A DNA stretch of 64,000 nt from Molossus alvarezi (GCA_037176705.1 CM073891.1:52082571-52146570); one strand, 5' to 3'. Numbered from the stretch's first letter, positions 23,866 through 36,185 are shown. The notes: a model not told the origin generated them from the letters alone. Translations and numbers: made by a program.

Positions 23866-24614
23866 ACTATTTTGTCTTGGTTTCAGGTGTACAGCAGGGG
23901 CTGTGGAAATATTTGTAAAAGATCTCTTTATGGACTAAGATGAAACACTGTCTGGAAATCACAAAATTAAATTCTTTCTTATATTAATTAAGATGCTGTT
24001 AGCTAAGTAATAGAATGTTCATCTAACAGTGCTTAATAAAGATCTTGCTCCTCTCAGTTAAAAAATAAAAAAAAGAAGGTGCTTAACATGAAGAGGGTAT
24101 AGAATTGAGGGCTCCATATTTTGACTTTGGTTCTTTTGATCCCATCTGGCACAAAGGGCTATCTCTGGCATTAAATTGATGGAAGAAATAGCACTTATCT
24201 ATGTTTTCCATCAATTCAACCTATAAATATTTACAAAGTACAGGGGCAGGCTGGCCCCACACTGCCACAGAAAGCTTTTTCTCAAGTGTCAGTGGCACTT
24301 CATGCTTGTTAAGTTAGTTCTGTCTTCATACAGGGTCTTAGGTCCTCTACAAAGAATTTACAGCAATGCACTGTGAAGACCATCACGCTAGATCTGGAAG
24401 AGCTGTGCTGCCCTCTGAATATGTAGCACTGAGGGGACAGGCCCCTCTGTGCTGAAACGGTCAGTGGCTGCCAGAGTTGGACACAAATATGTGCACTCAA
24501 AATTGAGGTATCAAGAGTGATAGGGAATCTTGCAAATTCCCACTGACATTGCTTCTAACAGAGAAAAATATCCTCCTGAACTACATGTGGTTCCATTTCT
24601 TGCAGGAAATTTAG
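23866..24614. other. Single-copy sequence, no gene seen
   Basis: The beginning has a 'ttggtttcaggtgtacagca' phrase seen in old L1 3' tails. The rest is unrecognised. Confidence 0.4.
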
Positions 24615-24705
24615 TTCAGCTCCATTATAATCTTATGGGATCACTGTCGTGTATGTAATCTGTTATTGACCAAATGGTCACTGTGTGACACGTGAGTATA
24701 CATAT
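24615..24705 (+). mobile_element. Old DNA transposon relic, right end
   Basis: Wording such as 'attataatcttatgggatca' and 'ctgttattgaccaaa' matches the right end of the family seen at 21305-21725. It could be the other end of the same copy, separated by the L1 insertions, or an independent fragment. Confidence 0.5.
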
Positions 24706-25867
24706 TTTAATTAACAAGACAAGTTTTCTATTTCTTGAAATGCCAAATTAAAAATCAAACTTTTGTTTGGTGTCCCATGGGGGATGGGGATGTTAAATAG
24801 TTTACCCATGATATCCCGGTAAATGAGGTGGTATTAATTAGTGACAAATGAGGCACTTTGGGTTATTTGTAAAATCTACTTGCACTCAGAAGGTGCAGAA
24901 AAAAAGGGACCATTCTTAAGTTCTGCCACTTGGTTATTGTTCCCTTTCCCTTTTTTTACTAAGAATTTTACATTTTTATTAGTGAATGTTAAATATAACC
25001 AAGGACATAAGATAGGAAGAAATAAAATCAAGAAATTAATGTTGAACTTTTATTTATTCTGTGATTAAATTCTCTTTTATGCTTCTAAGATTCTAGATAG
25101 AAATTTGGACATAGAGTTTTGTCTAAACTGTGTGGGGTTAAAAGGCACTTAAGAGAACACTTGCCTGATGGATATTTTCAAATTTTATAGCTTTAATTTT
25201 ATTTTTAATGAGATCCAAATGGCTTTCCAAATATATAATCATTTTAAAAGCTATGACATTGTCATAGTACTCTTATAAATAAAAGGGATGGCTGTAAGAT
25301 CCTGAATCATTCTAGATTTAAGTATTTTAAATTGTTGGCAATAAATAATTAAAAATGAAAAACTACCCCAGGAAAACATCTCAATGAGCCCATTTATTAA
25401 ACACTGCCTCTTTCTGGCTCAAACGCATTTGAAGTTATTTCATCTAAATGTCAAAATAAACCAATCTACCTCCATAAATTAGGTTTGTCTCTTGATATTG
25501 ATGATGAGAAAAAGCCATAACTTGAAAATCACTTTGCTAAGCCATTTCTTAATGGTGTAGTTCATGTATCTATACATTTAACATTGTATCAGTGACTGCT
25601 TCCTTATAAAGCCATACAAAAATGAAAGCGAGTAAAAACACAAACGTTGTGGTAATCAGAAATGCATGTAAAATAAGAAAGAGTCATAGGTCAATTTTGA
25701 AATATTGAGAGTAAAATAAAAGTGTGTTTATCTAGGCTACATATTAGTATTAGTTTAAATATAAAAATGTTGTCAATTTCAAACTTTTTCATATATTGCT
25801 TTAGTCACCTGGCTGATATTACAATAAATGGGGCTAATTCAGATACACTGGAATCTAGTCTTTCAAA
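24706..25867. other. AT-rich single-copy sequence including donor segment A
   Basis: Apart from the segment at 24886-25051 that recurs at 26039-26204, nothing was recognised. Confidence 0.45.
24886..25051 (+). repeat. Segment A, donor copy of a local duplication
   Basis: These 166 bp recur with the same length and only about a dozen differences at 26039-26204, in the same orientation. The flanks (cactcag to the left, atttattctg to the right) differ from those of the second copy. Confidence 0.93.
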
Positions 25868-26038
25868 TGCTTCAAGTAACTGAAAGACTTCAGATGTGTA
25901 AATGAATGATGAGGAAGAGAGAGAGAGAGGGAGAGAAATTTGTTGTGACATGGATCCATGTATTCACTGGTTGATTCCTGTATGTGCCCTGACTGGGATC
26001 GAACCAGCAACTCTGTCATATCAGGACCATATCAGGAA

Positions 26039-26204
26039 TCAGAAGGTACAAGAAAGAAGGGACCATTCTTAAGTTCTGCCACTTAGTTATTGTTCCCTTT
26101 CCCCCTTTTTACTAAGAATTTTACATTTTTATTAGTGAATGCTAAATATAAACAAGGACATAAGATAGGAAGAAATAAAATCAAGAAATTAATGTTGAAC
26201 TTTT
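26039..26204 (+). repeat. Segment A, copy inside the SINE
   Basis: This 166-bp near-identical copy of 24886-25051 is joined on its right directly to a copy of 27620-27683, with a shared TTT at the joint. On its left, the 9-bp word atatcagga is repeated (26018-26026 and 26029-26037). Confidence 0.93.
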
Positions 26205-26268
26205 GGGGGATTTATTGTACACCTAAAATAGTGTTAATTTTATCAACAGTTTTGTAAGAATTTTATTC
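26205..26268 (+). repeat. Segment B, copy inside the SINE
   Basis: This 64-bp near-identical copy of 27620-27683 lies directly after copied segment A and before the SINE head. Confidence 0.92.
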
Positions 26269-26316
26269 CAACCAACTGAGCTACCCAGCTAGGGCTCTTT
26301 CAAACTTTTAATAACA

Positions 26317-26528
26317 CATAATTTTTTTTTCCTTTATTGATTTTAGAGAGAAAGGAAGAGAGAGAGTGAGATAGAAACATCGATAAAAGAGAAAATGGAT
26401 CAGCTGCTTTCTAAATGCCCCGCTGGGGATTTGGCCCACAACCTGGGCATGTGCCCTGTCCAGGAATCTATCTGGCGACTTCTTGGTGCATGGGTCAATG
26501 CTCAACCACTGAGCCACACCGGCCGGGC
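26317..26528 (-). mobile_element. VES SINE, reverse strand
   Basis: Complete reverse-strand VES with the head at its right end (cacaccggccgggc). A short aataaca duplication (26310-26316 and 26529-26535) is the likely target site. Confidence 0.92.
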
Positions 26529-26535
26529 AATAACA

Positions 26536-27201
26536 GAGAAGTTTTATATATTTAAGCTCTTTTAGAACATTGAATAGAATAGACTGATTCCCTATTAAAT
26601 TTTCAAACATACAATAATTCTGGTAACAACATTTAAATATAGAGTGCAAGAAACAAAATAAAATTATAGCTCAGTTTAAAACAAAATATAGATGCAAAAT
26701 TTCTAAATAAATTACTAAATATTTTCAAAGTAAATAATACATAAAAAGAATTATTTGTCACCAAATAAGCATTTTTATAAATGTGTCTTTATTGTTGAAA
26801 GTATTACAGGTGTCACCAAACAAGTTTTATCTTAAAAATTCAAACACAGTTATTATAAAACACCATATTAAAATATTTCAAATAATAGCCTCAATATTTT
26901 AAAGATATATATCACTGTTTCTAGAAAGAAAAATAAACATTTGTTTCTAAAACCAAACAATCAACCAACCAACAGACAGAAATTTTAAAAAGCTTTAAAA
27001 CATTCTACAAACCCTAAACTTGGTGCAAGATACCAGTCACTGAATAGCAACCAATAGCAAACCATAAAGTTAATATGAGAACCATCTCATTGAAGTCAGA
27101 ATGTCAATATCAACATAAGTACTTAACATTGTTTTAGAAATTTTGGACAATGCAATAAGATAAGACATAATATAATTAAGTATAATTTGGGGGGTGGGGT
27201 A
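26536..27201. other. AT-rich single-copy sequence
   Basis: 'ttattgttgaaagtattaca' near 26790 may be a trace of an old L1 tail. Otherwise nothing was recognised. Confidence 0.4.
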
Positions 27202-27209
27202 TTTTGTAG

Positions 27210-27420
27210 GCCTGGCCAGTGTGTCTCAGTGGTTGAGCATAGACCCATGTACCAAGAGGTCGCCGATTCAATTCCTGGTCAGGGTACATGCACAGATTGT
27301 GGGCCTGATCCCCAGTGGGAGGTATGCAGGAGGTGGCTAATTGATATTCTTCCTCATCAGTGTTTCTCTCTCTTTCTCCCTCTCCCTTTCTCTCTCTCTA
27401 AAAATCAATAAAGAAAATTA
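27210..27420 (+). mobile_element. VES SINE
   Basis: Head gcctggccagtgtg, two TC tracts and an 'aaaatcaataaag' tail, with a tttgtag duplication at both ends (27203-27209 and 27422-27428). Confidence 0.93.
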
Positions 27421-27428
27421 ATTTGTAG

Positions 27429-29337
27429 AAATATAATCATATAAAAACTAAGACGTAGTTAGTAAATAAAACAATCTACTGTATTTACTGACTTAGTTAC
27501 CATTCCTGATACTCTTTATTTCTTCATGTTAAGTCCAGATTCCCATCTAGTATTATGTGCCTTTTGTCTGAAGGACTTCCTTTAACATTTTTGTCATACA
27601 GGTATACTGCTGAAAATTTGGGGGATTTATTGTACATCTAAAATAGTGTTAATTTTATCAACAATTTTGTAAGAATTTTATTCAAAATTCTAAGAATAAG
27701 AAAGAAAAATTATGAAGTGGCCTGAGATGAGGCAAATATACACAGCAACATGGCTTTCCTATGTTCCAAAAATAACCTTTATGGAAGGATTGACCTTTAA
27801 CAAACTACCTTTACCTTCCAATGCACAGGGAAAATATGACTTCTGTATTTTCTATAATTGCTCTGCTCTTTCTCACGAGTACCTCCACTGTTGGGCAGTT
27901 CTGGGAACCTGGGACAGACATGGTAAACTTGAACTCTCTTATTAAGGAAACATCATTGATGAACTATCTTTTGATTTAAAATATAGTCCAGAGAAAAATT
28001 ATTTTAATTTTGAAGTTTTAATCACATAAACTATAATGCAAGGTGTTATAATTAATTCTTATTGTGATGATTCCTAAAATCTATAAAACTTACTGAAATT
28101 ATCAAAGAGATAGAAATCTGAAAGAAACAGCTTATATGTGGCTTATGTCCACTTTTAATTCTACAGCTTCCTGAAATCCCTGTGATATTGTTAAAAAGAA
28201 TATCTCCTCACATCTCATTCTGATATTTTGTGGGAAGACACCTTTTTTGTTAGTCTCCATTCGGAGAACTCATGAAAGGAAAAATCAAGAAAGAACTTAA
28301 ATTTACAAAATTCTCTCCAAAAGGTTTTGTTCACTTGAGATCACCACATCAAACACAGAAATTCAATTCAGTTGTAAAGATTAAAGATAATCTTCAAAGC
28401 TGGATAAATAAGAATGAAGACAATAAAATATGATTTTAGCTGGCTATTACAAACTGTGTGATTAAATGTGCTTTACAAAATCTAAAGAACATTTTGTCAG
28501 TCATTCTCTCCCTCAGTTTCTGAGTTTGGCATCTAGCCAATGAAATTCAATCTATTTACAATTAAACCATCAAAAGAGTGAGTTTTTAAAAACCTATTTG
28601 ATAATGAAGGTGCCCTTATTCAATAAGCCCTTTATAATCTTTAAATTGGAAGATTTCAATTTATCAAGCCTATTGAGACATAAAAGTTTTCAGATCAAGG
28701 TATTATATTTAGGACAGGCAAAATGGTATATTAAATGTAATAAGCTCCACATTCTCTTGAGGCATGCTCATTAAACTTAAAAGAAGCTATTTGTAATTTC
28801 AAGATGCATAGTAATCCTAATGGTACAAAATATAAATATAGTGGAGTATGCTTGTCAGCATTAAAATATTTGTTCTCTTTTTATGATTCCCAGCCACCTT
28901 AACACATATCAGTCCCTGTTCACCATTCTTGAGCAGCATAAGCAATTTATCCCTGAAACCTCTGGTCACGAAGCTTAGATACTTTGTGTGTATGAAAATA
29001 TATGTAAATGATGGTTCCATTTTAAAATGTTGCCATAACTTAGTGACTCTCTTCAAACAAATGGAGAATTAAAAAGAAAAATAATAAGTTTTTTTATATT
29101 CTATCTATATCTCTTTCATCCAGTTCCATTCCACTCTTACAACACACTATTATTAGATTTTTATGTATTTTTCCAACTGAAAAAAACTGTATTCAGAAAA
29201 TATGAATATTATTTGTATTTCCCCATCTATGTCCTAGATAATACTGAATATCATTTGTGGTGTTTTGCATCTGGCATTTCACACTTGCAACATATTCTGA
29301 TTGTTCTCATGTAAGTCTATAAAGAGATATACAGGGA
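27429..29337. other. Single-copy AT-rich interval with donor segment B
   Basis: Besides 27620-27683, no gene or repeat is clear. Parts of 29100-29330 resemble very old L1 3' wording. Confidence 0.45.
27620..27683 (+). repeat. Segment B, donor copy of a local duplication
   Basis: Starts with gggggatttattgtac and ends with aagaattttattc. Recurs at 26205-26268. The flanking bases differ except for the TTT before it. Confidence 0.92.
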
Positions 29338-29339
29338 TA

Positions 29340-29721
29340 CAGAGTGGGGCAAAACTAAGTTTACAATTTTTCATATGGAAAAGAATGATGTAGTCCCAGA
29401 GACATGTAAGTGGCGTACAAACTGACAATCCCCAGAAGAGGGGGTCGTTGGGGAGAGATAAACCACAGAACTTATATGCATGTGTGCATGAACAATGGAC
29501 ATGGACAACAAAGCTAGGGACAGGGCGGGGAGGGTAAGGGGGGGGGAATCAGTGGGGGAAAAAGGAGAAACATCTGTAACAAAAATAAATTAATTAATTT
29601 TAAAAGATATACAATTTGAAAATTGAAAAAAAATACAATAATTAAAAAATAATAATACAAGAAAAAACTTCGTGTTTCATATACTCACAGCTGTAAACCT
29701 ACCTACTTTTGCCCTGCCTTG
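29340..29721. mobile_element. Mariner-like MITE, split by an L1
   Basis: Imperfect terminal inverted repeats face each other. The left one starts 'cagagtggggcaaaac' (29340). The right one, read in reverse, starts 'caaggcagggcaaaag' (from 29721). TA dinucleotides directly outside both ends (29338-29339 and 29722-29723) match the TA target preference of Tc1/mariner elements. Without the inserted L1 piece the element is only about 160 bp and has no coding capacity. Confidence 0.8.
29386..29605 (+). mobile_element. 5'-truncated L1 3'UTR inside the MITE
   Basis: It carries only 3'UTR sequence ('gtagtcccagagacatg' to 'aaacatctgtaac') plus an (ATTA)-rich tail, closely like the 3'UTR at 22240-22460. 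Short aaaaga words lie on both sides. It postdates the MITE. Confidence 0.85.
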
Positions 29722-29991
29722 TATTTTATTCTGCAGTTCTCTCTTGTGTGGATTTTTATTGTGTCATTGATTGAACTAAAAACTCATTTATTGGGTATTT
29801 TGCTCTGCTTTGGTCTTTTGCTATTTAAAATAATGCAGTAATGCATCGTCTGGTGCTCTGCGTTTTCATGTTGTGCCAGTTATATTTGTGGACAGATTCC
29901 TCGGAGTTGTTTTTCTGGTTCAAAGGGTAAATTCATATTTCATTTTACAAATACGTATTACCATTTTCCATAGTGGTTGTATAATTTTTTT

Positions 29992-30237
29992 TTTTTTATC
30001 CTCACCCGAGGATATTCTTCCATTTTTTGTACAGATAGAGTGGGAGGGAGAGAGAGGAAGGGAGAGAGAGAGAGAGAAACATCAACGCGAAGGGACACAT
30101 CGAGTGGCTGCCACCGCACGACCAACCAGAGCCGGGGACAAACTGCAACCGAAATACATGCCCCCAGCGGGAACCAAACCCGGGTCTCTCCGGACCGCAG
30201 GCAGACACTCTAACCACTGAGCAAAACTGGCCAGGGC
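29992..30237 (-). mobile_element. VES SINE, reverse strand
   Basis: Reverse-strand copy of the gcggttagagc subtype, flanked by taattttttt (29982-29991 and 30238-30247). The pol III boxes are recognisable in reverse at its right end. Confidence 0.92.
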
Positions 30238-30424
30238 TAATTTTTTTATCTTTACCAACTTTATCATGAGATCATGTTGACAATCTTTAAAATTTCTCAG
30301 TGTTAATGGTGACAGATCATATCTCAATATTTTAAATTTACATATGAGTAAGTTTGAAGATCTTGTCATGTGAAATAAATGCATATCAACCAAAAGATCT
30401 TATTAAAAAGTTAAAAGTTCATGG

Positions 30425-30930
30425 TATATTAGTTTCCTAGGGCTGCTGTGACAAAAGACGAAAATCTGGGATGGCTTAAACACAGAAATGGATTGTCTGA
30501 CAGTTCTGGACTTTAGAAATTTCAAATGGCAAGTTGTCAACAGGGTTTGTCCCTTCTAAAGGGCTCTGAGGGACCTTCTGTTCCATCTACGGCTCCTGGC
30601 AGCTAGTGACAGCCAGCAATTCTTGGGGTTCCTCAGTGTGTTGACACGTCTCGCCAATCACTGCCTCTCTTCACAGGGCAGACTTCCTGTGTGTGTCTGT
30701 GTCCCCATGATGCCCTCCTCTTATGTATATCTGTATCTAGACTTCCTTCTTGTTATAAGAACACCAGTCATTAATTTAAGGATTCGTTTTCTCCGGTATG
30801 ATCTGAACTTACCTGAGCTAAGTACACTTACAAGAAATCCTATTTCCAAATAGATCATATTTGGAGGTACTAGACGTTAGGACTTCAAGATATCTTTTTG
30901 GGAAGGCACAATTTAATCCATAACTTATGG
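30425..30930 (-). mobile_element. Old LTR, MaLR/ERVL-like, reverse strand
   Basis: The plus strand opens with 'ttagtttcctagggctgctg' and contains 'gacagttctgga' and, near the far end, 'atatctttttggg'. That is the reverse order of a common old mammalian LTR type. No internal retroviral sequence accompanies it. The exact family is uncertain. Confidence 0.65.
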
Positions 30931-33336
30931 GAGTTACCAAAATATGTTGGTCTTGTGAGACAGAGCCTGCTGGTATTCACCAATGATTGATTCTCCTTGT
31001 CTTCCATGGCACATGCTTAGATGGTATTTTGTGGGAACTTTGCACCTAAGCAGGGCCATGTGATCATTTCTTACCAATGGAATACAAACAGAAGTGACTG
31101 AAGGGACTTGTAATTCAGCAGGTCAAGCAGTTAAAATCCCAGATGCTCCCTCCACTTTCTCTCTCTGTCTCTCATCACCTACTCTGCTGTCCAGACACTA
31201 AAATGCTACTAAATAACTTTACTGGCAGATGTATTTCAGAGATAGAGCCCAAATTTCTTAGTAACTTTGGAAACTGCTTCTTCTCTTATTCCTACTTGCA
31301 TTGGGAAAGTATTTGACTAAGTAATAATTTTTATTATGTTATAAGACTTGAAAATTATTTATTTAACCATTAGAAAAGGAAAACTTTACGTGGGTGCTAT
31401 GGTTGGTAAGATACCTGTAACAGTGGCTGGGAATGTGGGATCCACTTATGTAGCCATAAACCCTAGGAAACAGTGTCTCCTGCAACAACTCAGCAAGCAA
31501 AACATGGCCTCATCTGGGCTGTGTCTCTGCTCATTGGCACCCAAGGCTTTCTTGGACAGTTATTACCAGAAAAATGAGATCAGAAAATAATTGGCCAGTT
31601 TGTGAGCAGAAATAAAAAGGAATAGAGAAAGTTCATGATTTGTAAACTTTTCAGAGTTTTAAAAGCCAAGTGCTTTTCTCCATCCAAAATTGATAGGGAC
31701 CAGAACAAAACAAAAAACAAGAAAGATCCATGAGATTTCTCAATTGAACTGTGTGACCTGGTCTTAAAGTAACTGTAAGATGAAGGATATTACTTCACAT
31801 GAAATTGGTGTGCTCCACTTTGGCCCTGAAGGCCCCAGTTTAGTTAAGGGGAAAATATGGGGCAAAAGAAGCAACAAAACAAATTATATTTGAAATCTAT
31901 CCTAAGAAAGAATTTTGACAGTAGTTTCTGGCACATGGAGCTAACTGAGAACAAATAGATGAAAAGCATAAAAGATTTTAAACATAATTGACATGCTAAA
32001 GAAACACTGAGGCTGGAATTTAAAAGTTCTGTAGCTATTGAGTCTTAAAATAACATTCACATTAAATCATTCAGAGATGGTAAAATAATTTGATCCTCAG
32101 TGAGTGAGGAAATTTCTAGAAATGTTTTGTGCATAGGTAGAATGAGATCTTCCATAGGCTAAGAAGAGTTTTTCTGCTTGCTGTAGGAACATTGTCTAAA
32201 GCATTACCCATTAAGATGATCTAGACCTGAAGAGCTATGCTATAAACTTTAAACCCCACTCCACACAAAATAAAATTTCAAAACTCCTTTCTTTCCAAAA
32301 TATTTATTTAAAAATAAAGCACTCAATTAAATTACTAACTACTTGTCTATGTTAGGCTTGGGTAATTAACTTTTTTCTTTATCTTCATGGTTCTTTATGT
32401 TTTAACAGTGAATTTGATTGTAATTTGCCTAAACTAATTTCTGGAAGTAAATATAATATAAATTATAAGTCCATGATGAATTTGCTGTGAGAATTGACTT
32501 CAGATTATAATTCCTCCTACCCCTCCTATCTGTTGTCTAAAGTATATGAAGTGAGTGAGTGAGTATTTTATGTATATGTGATGAGGGAAATTTATCACAG
32601 AACCAAGAATAGACTACAAGAAAATCTATTTCTGAAAAAAAACATTGTTTTATACTGCCTATGTTAGAGGACTGAATTTTTGAGAGCTGAATATTTCCTG
32701 ACTTTAGGCAATTCCATTTATTTATATGCTTGTTATCAGATCTCTCTGGTGTATTCAAATCACATAACATCAAAATCGTATTAAATATGGACTATAGTCA
32801 TGACTCGGGTATTGTTTCCATGTATGTATTTTAAATATATATCTTGAGATAGAAAAGAAATGTGAGGACAATGGGACACCAAGAACTTATTGATAGTAAC
32901 TGAAAAAAATAAAAATAAAAATATGATATACTCATAAGTTAAATATTGGAGGAGTTACATTTATAAATTAATGTTGGGGATGTAGAGATGCAGTGATTTA
33001 GATCGGGGAGAACATAACACTTTGAGTGCTGAGAACAAAAATGAGAACATTATTTTCAGGAATGTGTTCTATGAAACCAAGTTCCAGTATTAAATAAATT
33101 ATGTACTGGACTAAATATAAATTCAACAGGTTTCTGAAAGGTATCCTTTAATGTGCTGATAGACATTGTGAATCAAAGAACTGTGTGATAGGGACATGTT
33201 GGTGTAAAATATGTGGAGTTTTTATACCTTTGGCAATGGAACTCTTATTAATGTAGCGTTTCTTAGCTCCAATGTTGCAGATATTGCATCTGGGAAAATT
33301 ATTGATTCTAGAAATAAAGCAGCACTTACAGGACCA
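30931..33336. other. Single-copy interval, no gene seen
   Basis: 30950-31200 contains wording ('ttaccaatggaatacaaaca') reminiscent of another old repeat, not firmly placed. The rest is AT-rich and unrecognised. The frame at 31348-31590 (80 codons) has no known features. Confidence 0.45.
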
Positions 33337-33343
33337 TCTATGT

Positions 33344-33612
33344 GGCCCTGGCTGGTTTGGCTCAGCGGTTAGAGCGTCGGCGGTTAGAGCATCAGCCTGC
33401 GGTCCAGAGAGACCCAGGTTCAGTTTCCACTAAGGGCACGTACCTCGGTTGCAGCTTGTCCCCAGCCCTGGTTGGTCGTGCAAGTGGCAGCCACTCGATG
33501 TGTCCCTTTCACATCGATGTTTCTCCTACTCTCTCTCTCTCCCTCTCACTCTAGCTGAACAAAATATTGAAAAATGTCCTCAGGTGAGGATAAAAAAAAA
33601 AAGGGAGGAAAG
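33344..33612 (+). mobile_element. VES SINE with a duplicated tRNA segment
   Basis: An otherwise standard VES in which a 15-bp piece of the tRNA-like head, gcggttagagcgtcg at 33365-33379, is repeated in tandem with two changes at 33380-33394. This lengthens the A-box to B-box distance by 15 bp. Short tctatgt duplications (33337-33343 and 33613-33619) flank it. Confidence 0.92.
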
Positions 33613-33780
33613 TCTATGTTATGCTATCAGTGTAAAGTAGTATTAACAGTGATAATCAAATATAATATGCCCCATTTGAATTTTTTTTTTTACTTTGCAG
33701 TGAATGTATCTGATGCAACAAGTAGACATTCCTAATTATGCTTTGGATATGTTAATTTAATTCTTCCATCTTAGTTTTCT

Positions 33781-34023
33781 TTCTTTTTTTTTTTTTTTAT
33801 CCTCACCCGAGGACATTTTTCCATTTTTTGTTCAGATAGAGTGGGAGGGGGAGAGAGAGAGAAACATCAATGTGAAAGGAACACATCGAGTGGCTGCCAC
33901 CCGCACAACCGACCAGGGCCGGGGACAAACTGCAACCGAGGTACATGCCCTTAGCGGGAACCGAACCCGGGCCTCTCAGGACCGCAGGCCGACGCTCTAA
34001 CCGCTGAGCCAAACCGGCCAGGG
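33781..34023 (-). mobile_element. Young VES SINE, reverse strand
   Basis: An exact 15-bp duplication, ccatcttagttttct, lies at 33766-33780 and 34024-34038. The body is close to the common sequence of this subtype and the pol III boxes are intact, so it looks recent. Confidence 0.96.
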
Positions 34024-34038
34024 CCATCTTAGTTTTCT

Positions 34039-35182
34039 GAACACAATATTAATCCCACTCATTTTAACAATATATGCTCATATTTAATATAAAGGGCATC
34101 GTTAGTAAAAATGTAAGTACTTTGTACTATCATGCAATATTTGCAAAAGTGAGTGGTATGGCTCAGGCTTATGAAAATGCAAAGCACAGAACAGTGGCTA
34201 TGCCTTGGAGACAGTTATGACATTTGTGTTGCATGTGTATGTATAATATTCAAATATGATTCGCAATACAGATATCCAGATGTTGACCATACTGTTTACT
34301 TCCTCAGACAATTAAAATGGCTAGATATCAAAAGATAACTCATAACATGAGAACAAGGTAATTGGAAATGTGTCAGAAATGGTGTATTTAAAAGAACACT
34401 TGACAAGACCTCTAATTCCAGCAATATTGGGTTAGTCATTTAACCTCTATAGTTTTGAGTAATAAAGAAGTTAAGAGGTTTTTACTAAGATACCTACATT
34501 TCCAGAAGTTTATTAAAATCTTTGGCTGACTTATAAAATAACATGGCTAATTTTCCCCAGCTATGTTTGTATGTGGTCAAATATTTTAGACTGATTTATT
34601 GATGTTTATTTTATTATAATGCACCTTCTAAAAAAGAGTTATTCTCTTATTACAGCATAAAGATATATCTGTATTGTGAATGTGTAGATTACTAAAATTA
34701 ATGTTTCTTTTGAAAATATAATACACAAAAATGTTGCAAATTCATCACTTTCAGAAGTTTTTCTATCTTGTACTTATAAGAAAACTTTGATAACACATTC
34801 TAGTAAGTGACTCTGGGGGGAGGAGGGAAAATGGGTCTAAGGCTCATGAGCTGTGATCAATATTGGAATTTATGTTGAACCTAAGAAGTTGTTCTTACAG
34901 AAGTTAATAATCAGTTCAGCAAGCATTGCCTCCAAAAATCGAATACTGGATTCAAAATCAATACACACTTACTCACAGGGTATTTTGTTTCCATTTTATT
35001 TTTATTAATCCTTGAGGTCCTTAGTGATTTAGACAGTGTTCAACCCTTTAGAAAGTGTTCTACCACCATCTAGTGCTATCAAATAGAAATTGCACTGTTT
35101 TGGTTGCTATATCTTTATTTTAAGAAATTTTGTATGATTTTGACAATTTGAGATTTACGATGCATTTCAGGTGTCAACATTT
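34039..35182. other. AT-rich single-copy sequence
   Basis: No gene or repeat recognised. Confidence 0.4.
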
Positions 35183-35197
35183 AAAAGAGGCAGTACT

Positions 35198-35470
35198 TCC
35201 CTGGCTGGTTTGGCTCACCAGTTAGAGCGTCAGCCTGTGAAGTGAAGGGTCTTGGGTTAGATCCCTGGTCAAGGGCACTTACCTGGATTGCAGATTTGAT
35301 CTCTGGCTCCAGTTGGGGTCCTGTGGGAGGCAACCAATCAATGTGTCTCTTTCACATTGATGTTAGCTCTCTCTCTCTCTCCCTCCCTTCCACTCTCTCT
35401 AAAAAATCAATGAGAAAAATATCCTTAAGTGAGGATTAATAAAAAATTAATAATGTAAAATAAAAACAAC
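35198..35470 (+). mobile_element. VES SINE (variant head)
   Basis: The head reads ctggctggtttggctcaccag, with 'gtgaagtgaagggtcttggg' in the tRNA part, and the tail ends 'ccttaagtgaggatt'. The flanking duplication aaaagaggca[g/a]tact (35183-35197 and 35471-35485) differs by one base. The head differs from both main subtypes. Confidence 0.93.
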
Positions 35471-35485
35471 AAAAGAGGCAATACT

Positions 35486-36168
35486 GTCTTTGTAAAATAA
35501 ATATAAACAAATTATCCAAAATTGTGTCCAGTATTACTGGAAATAATGATTATATTTAATATTCAGTAGGAGTATTTATTGAGACATTTTATTTCTAAGT
35601 TACAAAATGTCAAATAATTGATTATCTAATTTTTAAATGCACTGAAATATACGGCATATTAAGTATATACATGAATGAATAACTGCCTGTTCTAAAACTC
35701 AGTCCACTCTTCACTGTTCACTTTTGTATTATTCACATGTTAGAGAGCTCATTGGTGAATTCAAAACCTTAGTCAGATATTTAATTAATATTAACTTCCA
35801 CCTATTTTTGTGTTATTCAGCCAGTGTAGTCAGAATTCCTAGTAACAATTCCAAATGGTTTGCATTTCATATCTTTATTAAATACATTTTCATTCCTCTG
35901 CAATTCTCATAATCTGACACCTGAATGTTGTTTTGTGTTAGATTATTTTACATTTCATTAGCAATTAACCAGTTAAGGTTCAGCATTTACTATGTACCCA
36001 GTACTCTTATTACCTTGAAGAGTAACATCCTGCTTATCTCAAATTATTTTGTTCTTTTGATCTGTAGTCAATCTTGTAGACAATATAATCAATATTAAAA
36101 ATTCTATATTGACCAAGTAGAAAATATAGCAATCAATGAGGTATTTGTGGCTATGTTAATGGTTTTAT
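35486..36168. other. AT-rich single-copy sequence
   Basis: Nothing recognised. Confidence 0.4.
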
Positions 36169-36185
36169 AAAAACTGCTGTTAAAG

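Larger units (their letters stand above)
25868..26296 (-). mobile_element. Old tRNA-derived SINE split by a templated patch
   Basis: The left part carries the GA tract and 'ctgggatcgaaccagcaac' (about 25915-26030). The right part (26269-26296) is the SINE's tRNA-like head in reverse, 'aaccaactgagctaccc'. Between them lies a patch of about 238 bp that does not belong to the SINE. Possible ends are marked by ctttcaaa words near 25860 and 26298. Confidence 0.7.
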
